A stretch of 64,000 nucleotides of DNA, from contig CABIZB010000004.1 of NCBI GenBank assembly GCA_902363145.1, forward strand, positions 186,001-250,000, given 5' to 3'. Positions 17,244 through 26,149 of the stretch are shown here, piece by piece. How positions within the stretch are numbered: position 1 is the stretch's first letter; the number at the start of each line of letters is the position of its first letter. Source of the DNA: Oscillospiraceae bacterium (lineage in GTDB: Bacteria > Bacillota > Clostridia > Oscillospirales > Ruminococcaceae). Position numbers and translations under genes: made by a program. Under the pieces are notes generated by a model. That model was not told where the DNA came from, did no database searches, and saw only the letters and a list, made by a program, of their open reading frames with translations.

Positions 17244-18812
17244 TCATTCCTTTCCGTACATTGCAAGGCCTTTTCTGAAAGCGGCTATGTACTTTTCATA
17301 TCCCTCTCTGCCCTTTTCCTCAGGGTAGGAGACTGTCTTTTCCATATCGCCGAAAACTGTGCTGTCAAGCCAGTCGGCAAGCTTTTTGCCGTTGCCTGTC
17401 ATCATATAAGCCGCAAGGAGAGCAATGCCCCATGCGCCGCCCTCGCCTGCTGTGGTCATAACAGCCGCAGGGGTATCAAGAGCATCGGCAATTATCTGTG
17501 CGGCGGCGTTCTTTACCTTGAAAAGTCCGCCATGGCAGGTGAACAGCTGTGCAGATACTTTCTCGGTATCAAACAGGATATCCATACCCATTTTAAGCGC
17601 ACCAACAGATGAATAAAGCTGCGCTCTGAAAAATTCGCCCAGTGTGGGAGCGTGCTCGGGCGAGCGGAAATATGCGGGATAGCCCTTTTCAACATTTGCG
17701 GCAGGCTCGCCTGACATAAAGCCGTATGCCACCGCTCCGCCGCAGTCCGGGGCAGCGTTCATGGCATTGCGGTAAAGCTTTTCGTAAAGCTCCGACTTGT
17801 CGATATCCCAGCCCATAAGTGCGCCGAATTCGCCGAACATATTCACCCATGCGTCAAGCTCGGTGCAGCAGCTGTTGCAGTGTACCATGGCAACGGGATA
17901 TCCGTCGGGGGTAGTTACCATGTCTATCTCCCTGTGAACAGCGGCAAGAGGCTCGCTGAGCACCAGCATGGAAAATACGGAAGTACCTGCGGAGATATTT
18001 CCTGTGCCTGCTCTTACGGAGTTTGTGGCAACCATTCCCGTGCCTGCGTCTCCCTCGGGAGGGCAGAGGGGAACGCCTGCTTTAAGGCTTCCTGTGGGAT
18101 CAAGGAACCTTGCGCCCTCTTCAGTAAGATATGCCCCCTTTTCACCTGCGCTCTTAACTGCGGGGAAAAGGCTGTATATATCATTATCATAGCCATGGGA
18201 AGCTATTTTATCGGCATATTTTTTCAGCTTGTTCTTGTCATAGCCCGTCATATCAACGGGGAAAATTCCCGAAGCCTCGCCTATGCCAACGGCATTTTCT
18301 CCGCTGAGCATGAAATGGATATAGCCTGCAAGGGTCGTTACTTTCTTGGTTCTGGGAACATATTCCTCTTTGTCGAGCACCGACTGATAGAAATGTGCGC
18401 AGCTCCAGCGCTGGGGAATGTTGAAATCAAGCAGCTCGGTAAGCTCTGCCGCAGCCTTTTCGGAGGTGGTGTTTCGCCATGTCCTGAAAGGAGTGAGAAG
18501 AGTTCCGTTTTCATCAAATGCCATGATACCGTGCATCATGGCGGAAACGCCCATTGCGCCGTAGGTCTCGGGGCAAACGCCGTATTTCTCCTTTACGTCC
18601 GCCAGGAGCGAAGCATAGCAGGAGCGAATGCCGTTATGGATATCATCAAGGGAATATGTCCAGTAGCCGTTTTCAAAGCGGTTCTTCCACTCGTGAGCGC
18701 CCGAAGCTATGGGCTTCATCTCGTCGTCGATAAGGCACGCCTTTATTCTTGTGGAGCCAAGCTCAATGCCCAGATATGTCTTTCCTGTTCTGATCTTTTC
18801 TACAATAGTCAT
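17244..18812 (-). CDS. FGGY-family sugar kinase, probably ribulokinase-like
   Basis: 522 residues from the ATG at 18810-18812, one base after the yfmF stop. The N-terminal phosphate-1 motif [11 protein letters not shown] and the later [11 protein letters not shown] and [18 protein letters not shown] segments are FGGY features. The enzyme would phosphorylate a pentulose with ATP. Its direct coupling to araD argues for L-ribulose; xylulose is possible since the two kinase groups are similar. The gene pair sits between the two subunits of an M16 peptidase, an unusual place. Confidence 0.85.
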   Translation of the reverse strand: MTIVEKIRTGKTYLGIELGSTRIKACLIDDEMKPIASGAHEWKNRFENGYWTYSLDDIHNGIRSCYASLLADVKEKYGVCPETYGAMGVSAMMHGIMAFDENGTLLTPFRTWRNTTSEKAAAELTELLDFNIPQRWSCAHFYQSVLDKEEYVPRTKKVTTLAGYIHFMLSGENAVGIGEASGIFPVDMTGYDKNKLKKYADKIASHGYDNDIYSLFPAVKSAGEKGAYLTEEGARFLDPTGSLKAGVPLCPPEGDAGTGMVATNSVRAGTGNISAGTSVFSMLVLSEPLAAVHREIDMVTTPDGYPVAMVHCNSCCTELDAWVNMFGEFGALMGWDIDKSELYEKLYRNAMNAAPDCGGAVAYGFMSGEPAANVEKGYPAYFRSPEHAPTLGEFFRAQLYSSVGALKMGMDILFDTEKVSAQLFTCHGGLFKVKNAAAQIIADALDTPAAVMTTAGEGGAWGIALLAAYMMTGNGKKLADWLDSTVFGDMEKTVSYPEEKGREGYEKYIAAFRKGLAMYGKE

Positions 18813-18813
18813 A

Positions 18814-20094
18814 TCAGTTTTCCTTTCCCGTAAGCACGTAAACAGTATCAAGTTTAAGGGAAGCGGCAAATTCCATTACCTGCTCCTTTGTTACCTTTTC
18901 AATAAGCTCCGAAAGCTTTTCGGGAGAAAGAATATCCTCCTCGCTCTTGGTGCAGTCGCTGAAATACCAGTCCGCAATGTTGCGTGGGGAATCGTCTGCT
19001 CCCTTGAGGGCGCACACCATGGCAAGCTTTGCCTGCTCAAGCAGCTCATCGGAGAACTCACCCTTGGCGGTAAGCGCCAGCTGATTTTCTATTTCCTTGC
19101 GTGCAGGCTCGATGTTCTCGCTCTCAACGCCGCTGTCAACGAACATAACACCCGATTTCTCCGCAAAGCTTGCGGCGCAGTAATAGCAAAGGCTCAGCTT
19201 TTCTCTTACGTTCATGAAAAGCATGGATACGGGCAGTCCGCCGAAAAGTGCGGTGAATACTCTGCGGACAGCAGGGCTTTTTATGCTTGTCTTGTACGCC
19301 ATGACCATCTTGCTCTGGAGCACATCAAGGCGCTCGGTCTCATATCTTACCTCGGGCTTTAAGGGTGAAAGCTTTTCAGAGGGGGAATATACCGTTCCCC
19401 TGTCCATGGCGGAAAATCTGTCGTTTATGAGCTTTTCACACTTTTCGGGAAGCTCCCTGCCCACAAAGAATATCTCGATCCTTGCAGTACGGAGCAGCTC
19501 CTTGTATGCTTTCCAAACCTGCTCTGATGTAAGAGCCTCAGCATCGGAGCGCTCGCCCTTGACAGGTATGCCCGCAGGCTCGTTCTCGTATATCACTTTG
19601 CCAGCCTTTTTAAGGGCATATGAGCGTTTGTCGTTGATATCAGCGTCAATATCGTCAATAAGCTCCTGCTTTTTCAGGGCAAACTGCTTTTCGGGGAATG
19701 CGCCGTTTTCGGACACGGGGTCGAAAACACAGCCGCAGAGCAGTTCAAGCACTGAGGCGGATATATCCTCACCCTCCAGCGCAAATCTGTCTCCTATGCA
19801 GCTGGCGGACATAGTAATGGTCTGGCTGTCGGCAAAGCGGCTGATACCGCCTCTTACGCTGGCACCGTAAAGCTCGGCAAGTCTTGTATTAAAAGCGGTT
19901 ATGGTAGGATACTTTGCGCAGGTATCCTCAAGCATAAAGGCTATTGCCGCATTGGCAGAGGCGTTCTCCTCGGTGAGCCTTGTTATGAAATGAATGATAT
20001 AGCTGTCGGTTTTGAATTTGCTGTCGGTAAGCACGGTAAGGGCAATGCCTCTGTCGGCGCTTCCGATGATTTTTCTTTCTCGTTTTATCGCCAC
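18814..20094 (-). CDS. M16 peptidase-like protein, YfmF type (inactive subunit), GTG start
   Basis: 426 residues from the GTG at 20092-20094, preceded by GGAG at a good distance; upstream codons run through the promoter. The fold is that of the M16 family (GISRFADSQTITMSASC, VREKLSLCYYCAA), but the HxxEH zinc motif is absent, as in YfmF/YmfF, the non-catalytic partner of YfmH. It is the first gene of an operon of eight. The arrangement implies both subunits are made together with the kinase and epimerase. Confidence 0.88.
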   Translation of the reverse strand: MAIKRERKIIGSADRGIALTVLTDSKFKTDSYIIHFITRLTEENASANAAIAFMLEDTCAKYPTITAFNTRLAELYGASVRGGISRFADSQTITMSASCIGDRFALEGEDISASVLELLCGCVFDPVSENGAFPEKQFALKKQELIDDIDADINDKRSYALKKAGKVIYENEPAGIPVKGERSDAEALTSEQVWKAYKELLRTARIEIFFVGRELPEKCEKLINDRFSAMDRGTVYSPSEKLSPLKPEVRYETERLDVLQSKMVMAYKTSIKSPAVRRVFTALFGGLPVSMLFMNVREKLSLCYYCAASFAEKSGVMFVDSGVESENIEPARKEIENQLALTAKGEFSDELLEQAKLAMVCALKGADDSPRNIADWYFSDCTKSEEDILSPEKLSELIEKVTKEQVMEFAASLKLDTVYVLTGKEN

Positions 20095-20131
20095 GTAATC
20101 AACTCCGATATAAAAAAGATTGTACTTTTTT

Positions 20132-20160
20132 ATTATAACACACAGGAAAATATTTTTCCA
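20132..20160 (-). promoter_or_regulatory. Promoter of the yfmF operon
   Basis: TATAAT at 20132-20137 and a weaker TGGAAA at 20155-20160, spacer 17 bases, about 38 bases before the GTG start. Confidence 0.6.
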
Positions 20161-20248
20161 CTGTTTTTCAAACTTTTTTTGCGACCGCAAGGCAGTGAAA
20201 GCAAATAAAAAAATCCACACAAATAAGGTCAAGGTAAAGGGTTTAGGT

Positions 20249-20942
20249 CAAGCCTTTTCCCGAAAGGCTTGCGGGGGTCAAGGGGGCAGAGCCTCCTTGT
20301 TGTCCTTGCCGCAGTGGTAAACTACGTTTACCTGCGAAATCTTTGCAAGCGGTTAATGTGATTAACCTGTTAGCCAACTGACCCCCAAATCCCCAAAGCC
20401 GCCTGCACTTTGAGTTCAAAAGCTAGCAAAATGTAAGTTTTATCTCAAACAAACCAAAAACTATTTCATGCAGGCGGCTTGAAACCAAGAGACATTCCGT
20501 TAGGAATGGCGATTTTGGTTTCCGCCGTAAGGCGCAGGTACGGTCAAACTACAGTTTCAATTTAATATGTCCGTACCATGCAAAGGAGACACCTAAGGAG
20601 AGAGGGAGGAAACCCAAACCCAACAAAAGCGGGCATTCCCCCCTCTCTCCTACGGTTTCTCCATGCCTTGAAAAGGCAAGCACTCATCTTTTCCCTACCC
20701 TCTCACCCCCACTAAGCCCGCTTTTACAGTTTGGCTTAATTTTTTGTTTGTCTACTATATTAAATATTGTTTCGTACCTTTCACCGCCGCCCCGCTCATT
20801 TGCGGTCTGGCGTTTACATATCGAGTATCTGCTGTTCGTTTTGTTTAGCTCTGCGGTGGAGATTGCTTATATTGTCCGACATATTTTAGTCAGTCGGATA
20901 TTGTTTTAATTGCCTTGCCCCACTGTGGCAAGGACGACAAGG
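20249..20942 (+). ncRNA. Candidate large structured RNA
   Basis: About 690 bases without a gene. On the plus strand 20295-20317 pairs with 20920-20942 over 23 continuous positions, two of them G-U wobbles; read on the minus strand the same two would be A-C mismatches, so the plus strand is the likely RNA. Inside are a 12-bp helix (20396-20407/20469-20480), CATTCC/GGAATG (20493-20508), CGCC-GTAA-GGCG with a GNRA tetraloop (20523-20534), an 11-bp helix (20596-20606/20641-20651) and a 10-bp helix (20625-20634/20716-20725) that crosses it like a pseudoknot. CAAGCCTTT/AAAGGCTTG (20249-20271) precedes the outer stem. I see no clear promoter; a short T-run follows at about 20952. Confidence 0.5.
20486..20550 (+). 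repeat. Dispersed hairpin repeat, copy A
   Basis: The segment holding CATTCC/GGAATG and the CGCC-GTAA-GGCG hairpin recurs at 28774-28829 and, inverted, at 40906-40965. Differences between copies are mostly transitions. Confidence 0.75.
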
Positions 20943-21003
20943 TGGTCTAAACTTTTTGCCTTGCACTAAATAGCACAAACCTTTCACTATCTTTTTCAAC
21001 CTA

Positions 21004-21035
21004 AAAAAGCAGCCCGATATTTCACGGACTGCTTA
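21004..21035 (-). terminator. Terminator of the ABC exporter/LRR operon
   Basis: AAGCAG..CTGCTT arms with inner CCG/CGG pairs, followed by six T on the minus strand, just past the LRR-gene stop codon. Confidence 0.8.
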
Positions 21036-21038
21036 TAT

Positions 21039-21680
21039 TCATTCTGTTATTATGACCTCCACGCCCTTATCTCTCAGCGCATCAGCCACGGTTTCGAGCT
21101 TTTTGTCCCCAGTGACCTTTTTAAGCCCTTTCATCTCAAGGAGAGGTGAAAAATTATCCGCAGGGATATCCTCGATATACAGCACCTGTATGCTGTCCAT
21201 ATCGGTCAGCGGAGCAAGGTCGGAGACCTTTGTGTGGGAGATATTAAGCTCCGTAAGGCTCATATTTTCAAGGCAGGAAATGTTGCTTACGGCACAGAGG
21301 GAAACGTCCAGCTTCTGCAAAGCAGGGGCAAGGCTCACAAAGGAAATATCCTCCAGATCGGTGCAGTCGCTGTAAACATTTTCCGCTTCCTGTTTAAGTG
21401 CGTCGGAAACACCTGCGTCGATATCCGTTCTTATTGCGTCCTTGACCTGTGCCTTATAGGGAGTAACTTTAAGCTTTTTAAGGCGTGTGAAGTCGCTGAG
21501 GCTGTCTGTTCCGTCGGTCGTCATAAGTGTGAGTGAAAGCTCACGCTCGCTTATGCTGTAGTATTGTCCGTCTATCTGCCTGACAGCACCGCTGATGCCT
21601 GACTGGAACAAATTCACCAGCACAAACACTCCGATAAGCGCCGCCAGTATCAGCACTGCCTCCACCGCTCTTTTTTTCAT
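21039..21680 (-). CDS. Membrane-anchored leucine-rich-repeat protein
   Basis: 213 residues. An N-terminal helix (VEAVLILAALIGVFVLV, residues 7-23) with no clear cleavage site anchors it. The C-terminal half has short internalin-like repeats: ALQKLDVSLCAVSNISCL, LTELNISHTKVSDLAPL and IQVLYIEDIPADNFSPL. Such repeats serve in protein contacts. It is the third gene behind the ATPase and permease of a NatAB-like exporter, 20 bases after the permease, so it may be an accessory or sensor of that transporter; no direct evidence of this exists. Confidence 0.75.
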   Translation of the reverse strand: MKKRAVEAVLILAALIGVFVLVNLFQSGISGAVRQIDGQYYSISERELSLTLMTTDGTDSLSDFTRLKKLKVTPYKAQVKDAIRTDIDAGVSDALKQEAENVYSDCTDLEDISFVSLAPALQKLDVSLCAVSNISCLENMSLTELNISHTKVSDLAPLTDMDSIQVLYIEDIPADNFSPLLEMKGLKKVTGDKKLETVADALRDKGVEVIITE

Positions 21681-21700
21681 AAAGCTTTCCTTTCAAAATA

Positions 21701-23017
21701 TCATTTCTTTTTGGGAGCCTTTGCCGCTGACTTTACGGGCAGGCTCATTGTAAAGAGCAGGTCTGTGGTGAATATCTTCACCGCCAGATACATACATACC
21801 GCAAAGAACACCAGCTGATATATAAGTCCGCCCCAGACAAGTCCCATATGACCGAACAGCATATTGTTCATAGCCGTATAAGTGTGGGTAAAGGGAATGA
21901 TGTAAAGAATTATCCTGGGAATGGGAGAAAGGGAATTTACGTCCGCAAACATGGTGACAAAGAAAGGTATCATGGTTATCATCATAACGGGAAGCACCAG
22001 TGTCTGGACGGACTTGGTATCGGTGGCCATTGCGCCGAGGATAAGTGACACTGAAAGACCTATGGCAATGGTAAGGAACAGCTGAACTGCAAAAATCGCC
22101 ATCTGACCGCCCGAAAGGGTAAGTCCAAGAGTTTTCATTGCGTCGCCCATGGAGATACTGCCGCTTGCATCGGAGGATATCTCGTTTACCGCACTGCCCA
22201 TCATGCCGTTCATATAGAACGCAAAGCCCACGACCATTGATGCCGCATTGAGGAGAGCCACTATAAGCGCAGCTATCATCTTTGCCATAAGCACTGTAAA
22301 TCTTGAAACGGGTGCGGAAAGCAGTGTTTCAAGGGTCTTGTCTATCTTCTCGGTGGAAATGGCTGTCATTATCATCTGGGAAGCCATGAGGACGAGGAAG
22401 AACACCGCAAAGGGAGCTATCATGGACTGGTTCATAAGCATTGCGCTCAACGCCTCGGAGGAGACTTCAACAGTCTTTCCGTTGGCTGCGGTGTAGGAAA
22501 CCGCCAGCACAGGCTCGCTTATAAGCTGCATCTGCTCATCGGTAAGCCCCATTTTCTCCGTCTCGATATACTTTGAGGTATATGCACTGATGGACGATGT
22601 AAGGCTTGCTGCGGAAATGCTCTTCATGGAAGATGCCAGACCGCCCTTGTCAATAAGGCTCACGCAGTTTACCGATGCCTGACCGCCGTTCATAACGGTC
22701 TCACCGAAGCCTGCGGGGATAATTACAAGATTATCCAGTCCCAGCCTTTTAAGCTCGCTGAAATAATCATCGGACTGAAGCGTTACCACCTCGGGGTCTG
22801 CGCCGTAATCGGGCAGAGCCGTTATCATATCCGCCGTGAACCGGGAGCCGTCCAGATCGGCGATATTCACCTGGGAATTGTTGATGGCATCGTCCATAAC
22901 GCCGCCCATGAACTGACCCAGGCAGATAAGCAGCACGCAGGTGAATATCATGGCAAATATCGCCTGCTTGGTGAGCAGTTCTCTCAGCTCTTTTTTAAGA
23001 AGGTTACCTAACTTCAT
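21701..23017 (-). CDS. ABC exporter permease, NatB/ABC-2 type
   Basis: 438 residues. One membrane helix near the N-terminus, a roughly 160-residue extracellular domain, then five to six helices, the layout of ABC-2 (NatB, YhaP) permeases. EKIDKTLETLLSAPVSRFTVLMAK (read in parts: TEKIDKTLETLL) is the coupling segment typical of the family. Its start overlaps the ATPase gene by 14 bases. NatAB exports sodium in Bacillus; other members export drugs or peptides, so the substrate remains open. Confidence 0.88.
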   Translation of the reverse strand: MKLGNLLKKELRELLTKQAIFAMIFTCVLLICLGQFMGGVMDDAINNSQVNIADLDGSRFTADMITALPDYGADPEVVTLQSDDYFSELKRLGLDNLVIIPAGFGETVMNGGQASVNCVSLIDKGGLASSMKSISAASLTSSISAYTSKYIETEKMGLTDEQMQLISEPVLAVSYTAANGKTVEVSSEALSAMLMNQSMIAPFAVFFLVLMASQMIMTAISTEKIDKTLETLLSAPVSRFTVLMAKMIAALIVALLNAASMVVGFAFYMNGMMGSAVNEISSDASGSISMGDAMKTLGLTLSGGQMAIFAVQLFLTIAIGLSVSLILGAMATDTKSVQTLVLPVMMITMIPFFVTMFADVNSLSPIPRIILYIIPFTHTYTAMNNMLFGHMGLVWGGLIYQLVFFAVCMYLAVKIFTTDLLFTMSLPVKSAAKAPKKK

Positions 23018-23747
23018 CAGAAGTCACCACCCTTTCAAATACCTCTTCAAGGTTAGCCGCTTCATAGCGCTGCTTCAGCTCGTCGATAGTTCCCACAGCC
23101 ATTATTTTGCCGTGCGCCATTATGCCCACTCTGTCGGAGACATATTCTATCTCCAGCATATTGTGGGAGGAGAGCAGGAAGCTCATGCCGTCCTCTGCGG
23201 AAAGCTTTCTTATAGTTTTTCTGATATCAAGGGCGTTTATAACGTCCAGTCCCGAGGTAGCCTCGTCCAGTATGGCAAGGCGGGGGCGGGTCATTACCGC
23301 ACGGGAGAGCAGCAGCTTTCTAATCATACCTCTTGAATAGCCGCCTATCTTCTCTTCCAGCCTGTCGCCCAGACCGCACATATTTACGCCACGGTTAACA
23401 AAAGTATCTATCTCGTCCTTGTCGGAGGAAAAAAGCCCTGCCATAAAGTAAAGATAGTCCATGCCTGTCATGGTCTTGTAAGCGCCTGCCTCATCAGGGA
23501 GGTAGGTTATTGCCTGGCGCACCTTGTCAGGCTCCTTGATAATGCTGTGACCGTCCACAAACGCATCTCCGCCGGTGGGAGTGATAAGCGTGGATATCAT
23601 TCGTATGGTAGATGTTTTTCCTGCGCCGTTGGGACCGATAAGCGCAAATATCTCACCCTCATTTACGGAAAAGTTCACGCTGTTTACGGCAACAACGCCT
23701 TTTTTATACTCCTTTGTCAGGTTTTCAACCCTGAGTATCTCACCCAT
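23004..23747 (-). CDS. ABC exporter ATP-binding protein, NatA type
   Basis: 247 residues with Walker A GPNGAGKTST (about 38-47), Q-loop region, signature YSRGMIRKLLLSRA in place of LSGGQ (as in NatA-like proteins), Walker B LAILDEATSGLD and a H-loop SSHNMLE. It drives the permease encoded directly downstream. A consensus-like promoter precedes it, with a palindrome TCATGTTTAACATGA between promoter and gene. Confidence 0.93.
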   Translation of the reverse strand: MGEILRVENLTKEYKKGVVAVNSVNFSVNEGEIFALIGPNGAGKTSTIRMISTLITPTGGDAFVDGHSIIKEPDKVRQAITYLPDEAGAYKTMTGMDYLYFMAGLFSSDKDEIDTFVNRGVNMCGLGDRLEEKIGGYSRGMIRKLLLSRAVMTRPRLAILDEATSGLDVINALDIRKTIRKLSAEDGMSFLLSSHNMLEIEYVSDRVGIMAHGKIMAVGTIDELKQRYEAANLEEVFERVVTSDEVR

Positions 23748-23761
23748 ATTGTTCTTCCTTT

Positions 23762-23819
23762 CTCATGTTTAACATGAATGTCTTTTTGTCATTATAGCAT
23801 AGGCCCGATTTTATTTCAA
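23762..23819 (-). promoter_or_regulatory. Promoter and palindrome before the NatA-like gene
   Basis: TTGAAA at 23814-23819 and TATAAT at 23791-23796, spacer 17. A palindrome TCATGTTTAACATGA at about 23762-23776 lies in the leader close to the ribosome-binding site and may be an operator. Confidence 0.65.
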
Positions 23820-23851
23820 TAATGTTTCGCACTTTTTAATGATATTCTAAT

Positions 23852-24235
23852 TTACCTGAGTGTGCCGTCCTCATTGAATTTGTTTTTGAGCTTATGCTCG
23901 GTAACAGGTATAACGGACAGCAGCAATATCTGCTGAAAGGCTTCTGCGGCAAGCAGTCCATAAAGGCAGCCGTTGCCATAGATAGTTCCCGTAAATCCAA
24001 GAACTGCCAGGGCAATGGGGCACAAAAGTCCTATCGCTCCGCAGATAAGCCAGTGTATCCCGCTGACCTTGTGGGCATATGCCCATGTGCTGCCGTTTAT
24101 CATTGATCTTTTTGACCTGTAGCCCACTATTCCGTTTATATTATCGGGCGGATTTGTGACGAACCAATATCCGCAGGATATCATGACCACAGGCAGAAAA
24201 ACAGACAATACCACGCTGAAAATTATCTCAAACAT
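23852..24235 (-). CDS. SdpI-family membrane protein
   Basis: 127 residues from the ATG at 24233-24235; the start overlaps the upstream gene by eight bases. Three to four membrane helices and the SdpI signature NGIVGYRSKRSMINGSTW followed by AHKVSG are clear. SdpI gives B. subtilis immunity to the SdpC killing peptide; most family members have no known role. It is the last gene of the SPFH/ribbon-helix-helix cluster, which hints at membrane defence or membrane homeostasis. Confidence 0.85.
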   Translation of the reverse strand: MFEIIFSVVLSVFLPVVMISCGYWFVTNPPDNINGIVGYRSKRSMINGSTWAYAHKVSGIHWLICGAIGLLCPIALAVLGFTGTIYGNGCLYGLLAAEAFQQILLLSVIPVTEHKLKNKFNEDGTLR

Positions 24236-24551
24236 CACCGTCACCCTTTCCGCTGCCGTTTTCTTCGTCCAGCTCGCACAGAAACTCACGGAAATTGCGG
24301 TAGCGCTTCTTTGAGCCGTCGGGGAGGTCTATCTCAAAGCCCGAATTTGCCAGCTCCTCGGCAGTCATCTGAAAAACAAGCTTCGACTTGGATTTTCTGC
24401 GCTTGTTGACGCATTCCGTCAGCAGATATTCTATCTGTCCGTTGATGGAACGGAAATCGTCCTCCGCCCACCTTGCCAGCTCATCATAAAGGGAAGCGGA
24501 CAGCCTGAGCGGCACCTGCTTTTTCGCTTTGGTATTTTCATTTTCAGCCAT
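24228..24551 (-). CDS. Ribbon-helix-helix (Arc-like) protein
   Basis: 107 residues. KKQVPLRLSASLYDELARWA (residues 10-29) is a ribbon-helix-helix DNA-binding unit, followed by FRSINGQIEYLLTECV for the second helix. The C-terminal part (FEIDLPDGSKKRYRNFREFL) is less typical and may sense or bind a partner. It lies between the SPFH gene and the SdpI gene; short direct repeats next to the SPFH promoter are a natural candidate operator. Proteins of this shape can also be antitoxins, but no toxin-like neighbour is seen. Confidence 0.75.
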   Translation of the reverse strand: MAENENTKAKKQVPLRLSASLYDELARWAEDDFRSINGQIEYLLTECVNKRRKSKSKLVFQMTAEELANSGFEIDLPDGSKKRYRNFREFLCELDEENGSGKGDGDV

Positions 24552-24625
24552 TCACTTCACCTCATAACTTATTTTTCTTTATACATTACAGTTGTTATTA
24601 TGCTGCCAAGCATTTCCGTAAGCCG

Positions 24626-24694
24626 TCAAAAATACTTTTCCATAAGCATGAAAAGCCCCATGCGGAAATCGCCTTTTTCATATATGATATCCAT
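24626..24694 (-). CDS. Possible 22-residue small protein
   Basis: A short frame MDIIYEKGDFRMGLFMLMEKYF lies in the SPFH-RHH gap (quoted in parts elsewhere it is 22 residues: MDIIYEKGD..MEKYF). An AAAAGGA lies about eight bases before its ATG. It is amphipathic rather than a clear membrane helix. Support is limited to position and ribosome-binding site. Confidence 0.25.
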   Translation of the reverse strand: MDIIYEKGDFRMGLFMLMEKYF

Positions 24695-24711
24695 ATGAAT
24701 TTTCCTTTTTA

Positions 24712-25695
24712 TCAATATATCGAACCGCTGTTTACTATAGGCTGCGCGTCCTTGTTGCCGCAGAGTACAACCAGCAGATTTGACACCATCTGTGCCTTGC
24801 GTTCCTCGTCAAGCTCGCAGACATGGTTTTCGGAAAGCCTTTCGAGAGCCATTTCCACCATGCCCACAGCGCCGTCAACTATCTTCTGGCGAGCTTCGAT
24901 AATGGCAGCCGCCTGCTGTCTCTGGAGCATAGCCGCAGCTATTTCGGGAGCATAGGCAAGGTGGGTTATGCGGGCTTCAATTACCTCAATTCCCGCATCA
25001 TCTACCCTGGACTGCAGCATATCACGCAGATGTCCTGCGATCTCGGCGGAAGAACCTCTCAGGGACTTGACATTTTCCCCGTCGCCGTCGTAAGGATACG
25101 CCCCTGCCACATCACGGAGAGCGGAATCTGACTGAATTGAAACATATTCCTCGTAGTTGTCCACATTGAAAACAGCCTTTGCGGTGTTTGCTATCTTCCA
25201 GATAACAACAATGCTTATCTCAATGGGATTGCCGTCACGGTCGTTTATTTTCTGCTTTTTGTTGTCAAGGGTCATTGCCTTGAGGGACAGCTTTTTGCCC
25301 ACAGGCGCAGTCGCTTCCTGAGGGTTTTTGCCGGAAGCGATCTTCTGGGCAGATGCAGGGTTGACGGCAATGCTAAATGGATTTACGAAGAATATGCCCT
25401 TCTTTTTAAGTGTACCCGTATATTTTCCGAAGAGTGTGAGGACAAGCGCCTCGTTGGGACGTATTACCTTTACGCCCATAAAAGGTATCCAACCGACGCA
25501 CAGCCACAATACGCACATCACCATAAGAGGTGCGCCGAAAGCTGTGCTGCCGTTATCCAGTGCCATAGCCGCAGGGATAACTCCCACAGCGGCAGCAACA
25601 TACACCAGCACGGAAAGAATGCCCACAGCAAGCCCGTTGGGAGCATTCAGCTCCTTTTCCTCAACTGTACTTATTATCTCTTTTTTCTCTTTCAT
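24712..25695 (-). CDS. SPFH/band-7 (stomatin-like) membrane protein
   Basis: 327 residues. Two hydrophobic helices near the N-terminus (residues about 22-70) are followed by the SPFH domain: VRPNEALVLTLFGKYTGTLK, then IEISIVVIWKIANTAKAVFNV and a coiled C-terminal region rich in Ala and Gln (AAAMLQRQQAAAIIEARQKIVDGA). Such proteins form membrane scaffolds. It leads a cluster with the RHH and SdpI genes and has a consensus promoter with 11-base direct repeats close to the -10 box. Confidence 0.9.
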   Translation of the reverse strand: MKEKKEIISTVEEKELNAPNGLAVGILSVLVYVAAAVGVIPAAMALDNGSTAFGAPLMVMCVLWLCVGWIPFMGVKVIRPNEALVLTLFGKYTGTLKKKGIFFVNPFSIAVNPASAQKIASGKNPQEATAPVGKKLSLKAMTLDNKKQKINDRDGNPIEISIVVIWKIANTAKAVFNVDNYEEYVSIQSDSALRDVAGAYPYDGDGENVKSLRGSSAEIAGHLRDMLQSRVDDAGIEVIEARITHLAYAPEIAAAMLQRQQAAAIIEARQKIVDGAVGMVEMALERLSENHVCELDEERKAQMVSNLLVVLCGNKDAQPIVNSGSIY

Positions 25696-25730
25696 AAAAG
25701 TGCCTCCTTGTTATTTTGCTTTTGTCAGAC

Positions 25731-25779
25731 GATATCATTTTGATATCATTATAATAGCATATATTTCCATGTTTGTCAA
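25731..25779 (-). promoter_or_regulatory. Promoter of the SPFH cluster with direct-repeat operator
   Basis: TTGACA at 25774-25779 and TATTAT at 25751-25756, spacer 17. GATATCATT occurs at 25731-25739 and again at 25742-25750, an 11-base period right at the start of transcription, where an RHH repressor could bind. Confidence 0.7.
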
Positions 25780-25814
25780 GAGGCAAATAATGTTATTTAC
25801 GCAAGAAAATAAAA

Positions 25815-25840
25815 ATGCCGCCCCTTTTCAGGAACGGCAT
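25815..25840 (-). terminator. Terminator of the rpsF-ssb-rpsR operon
   Basis: ATGCCG/CGGCAT outer arms with inner GGGG/TTCC-type pairs, followed by TTTTTATTTT on the minus strand. Confidence 0.8.
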
Positions 25841-25859
25841 GGACTGCTTATGAAAAAAA

Positions 25860-26108
25860 TCAGTCGGAAACGTAAGGAAGAAGAGCGATGTGTCTTGCTC
25901 TCTTGATAGCAACTGTAAGTTCTCTCTGGTGGTATGCGCAGGTACCGGTAACTCTTCTGGGAAGAATCTTGGAACGCTCGGTCATGCACTTTCTGAGCTT
26001 AGCAGTATCCTTGTAATCTATCTTCTCCACTCTGTCAGCGCAGAACTGGCAAACCTTCTTGCGGGTTCTCTTTGCGCCTCTGGGAGCTCTTTCTCTATCC
26101 TTTTCCAT
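25860..26108 (-). CDS. rpsR: 30S ribosomal protein S18
   Basis: 82 residues, usual size. The central [28 protein letters not shown] segment (read in two halves) is diagnostic, with a VCQFC pair before it as in zinc-binding S18 forms. It joins S6 in the platform of the small ribosomal subunit. It is the third gene of the classic rpsF-ssb-rpsR operon. Confidence 0.97.
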   Translation of the reverse strand: MEKDRERAPRGAKRTRKKVCQFCADRVEKIDYKDTAKLRKCMTERSKILPRRVTGTCAYHQRELTVAIKRARHIALLPYVSD

Positions 26109-26149
26109 GAATGAAACCTCCTTATTCAGAAATTGGTCGTTTTCTGCAA

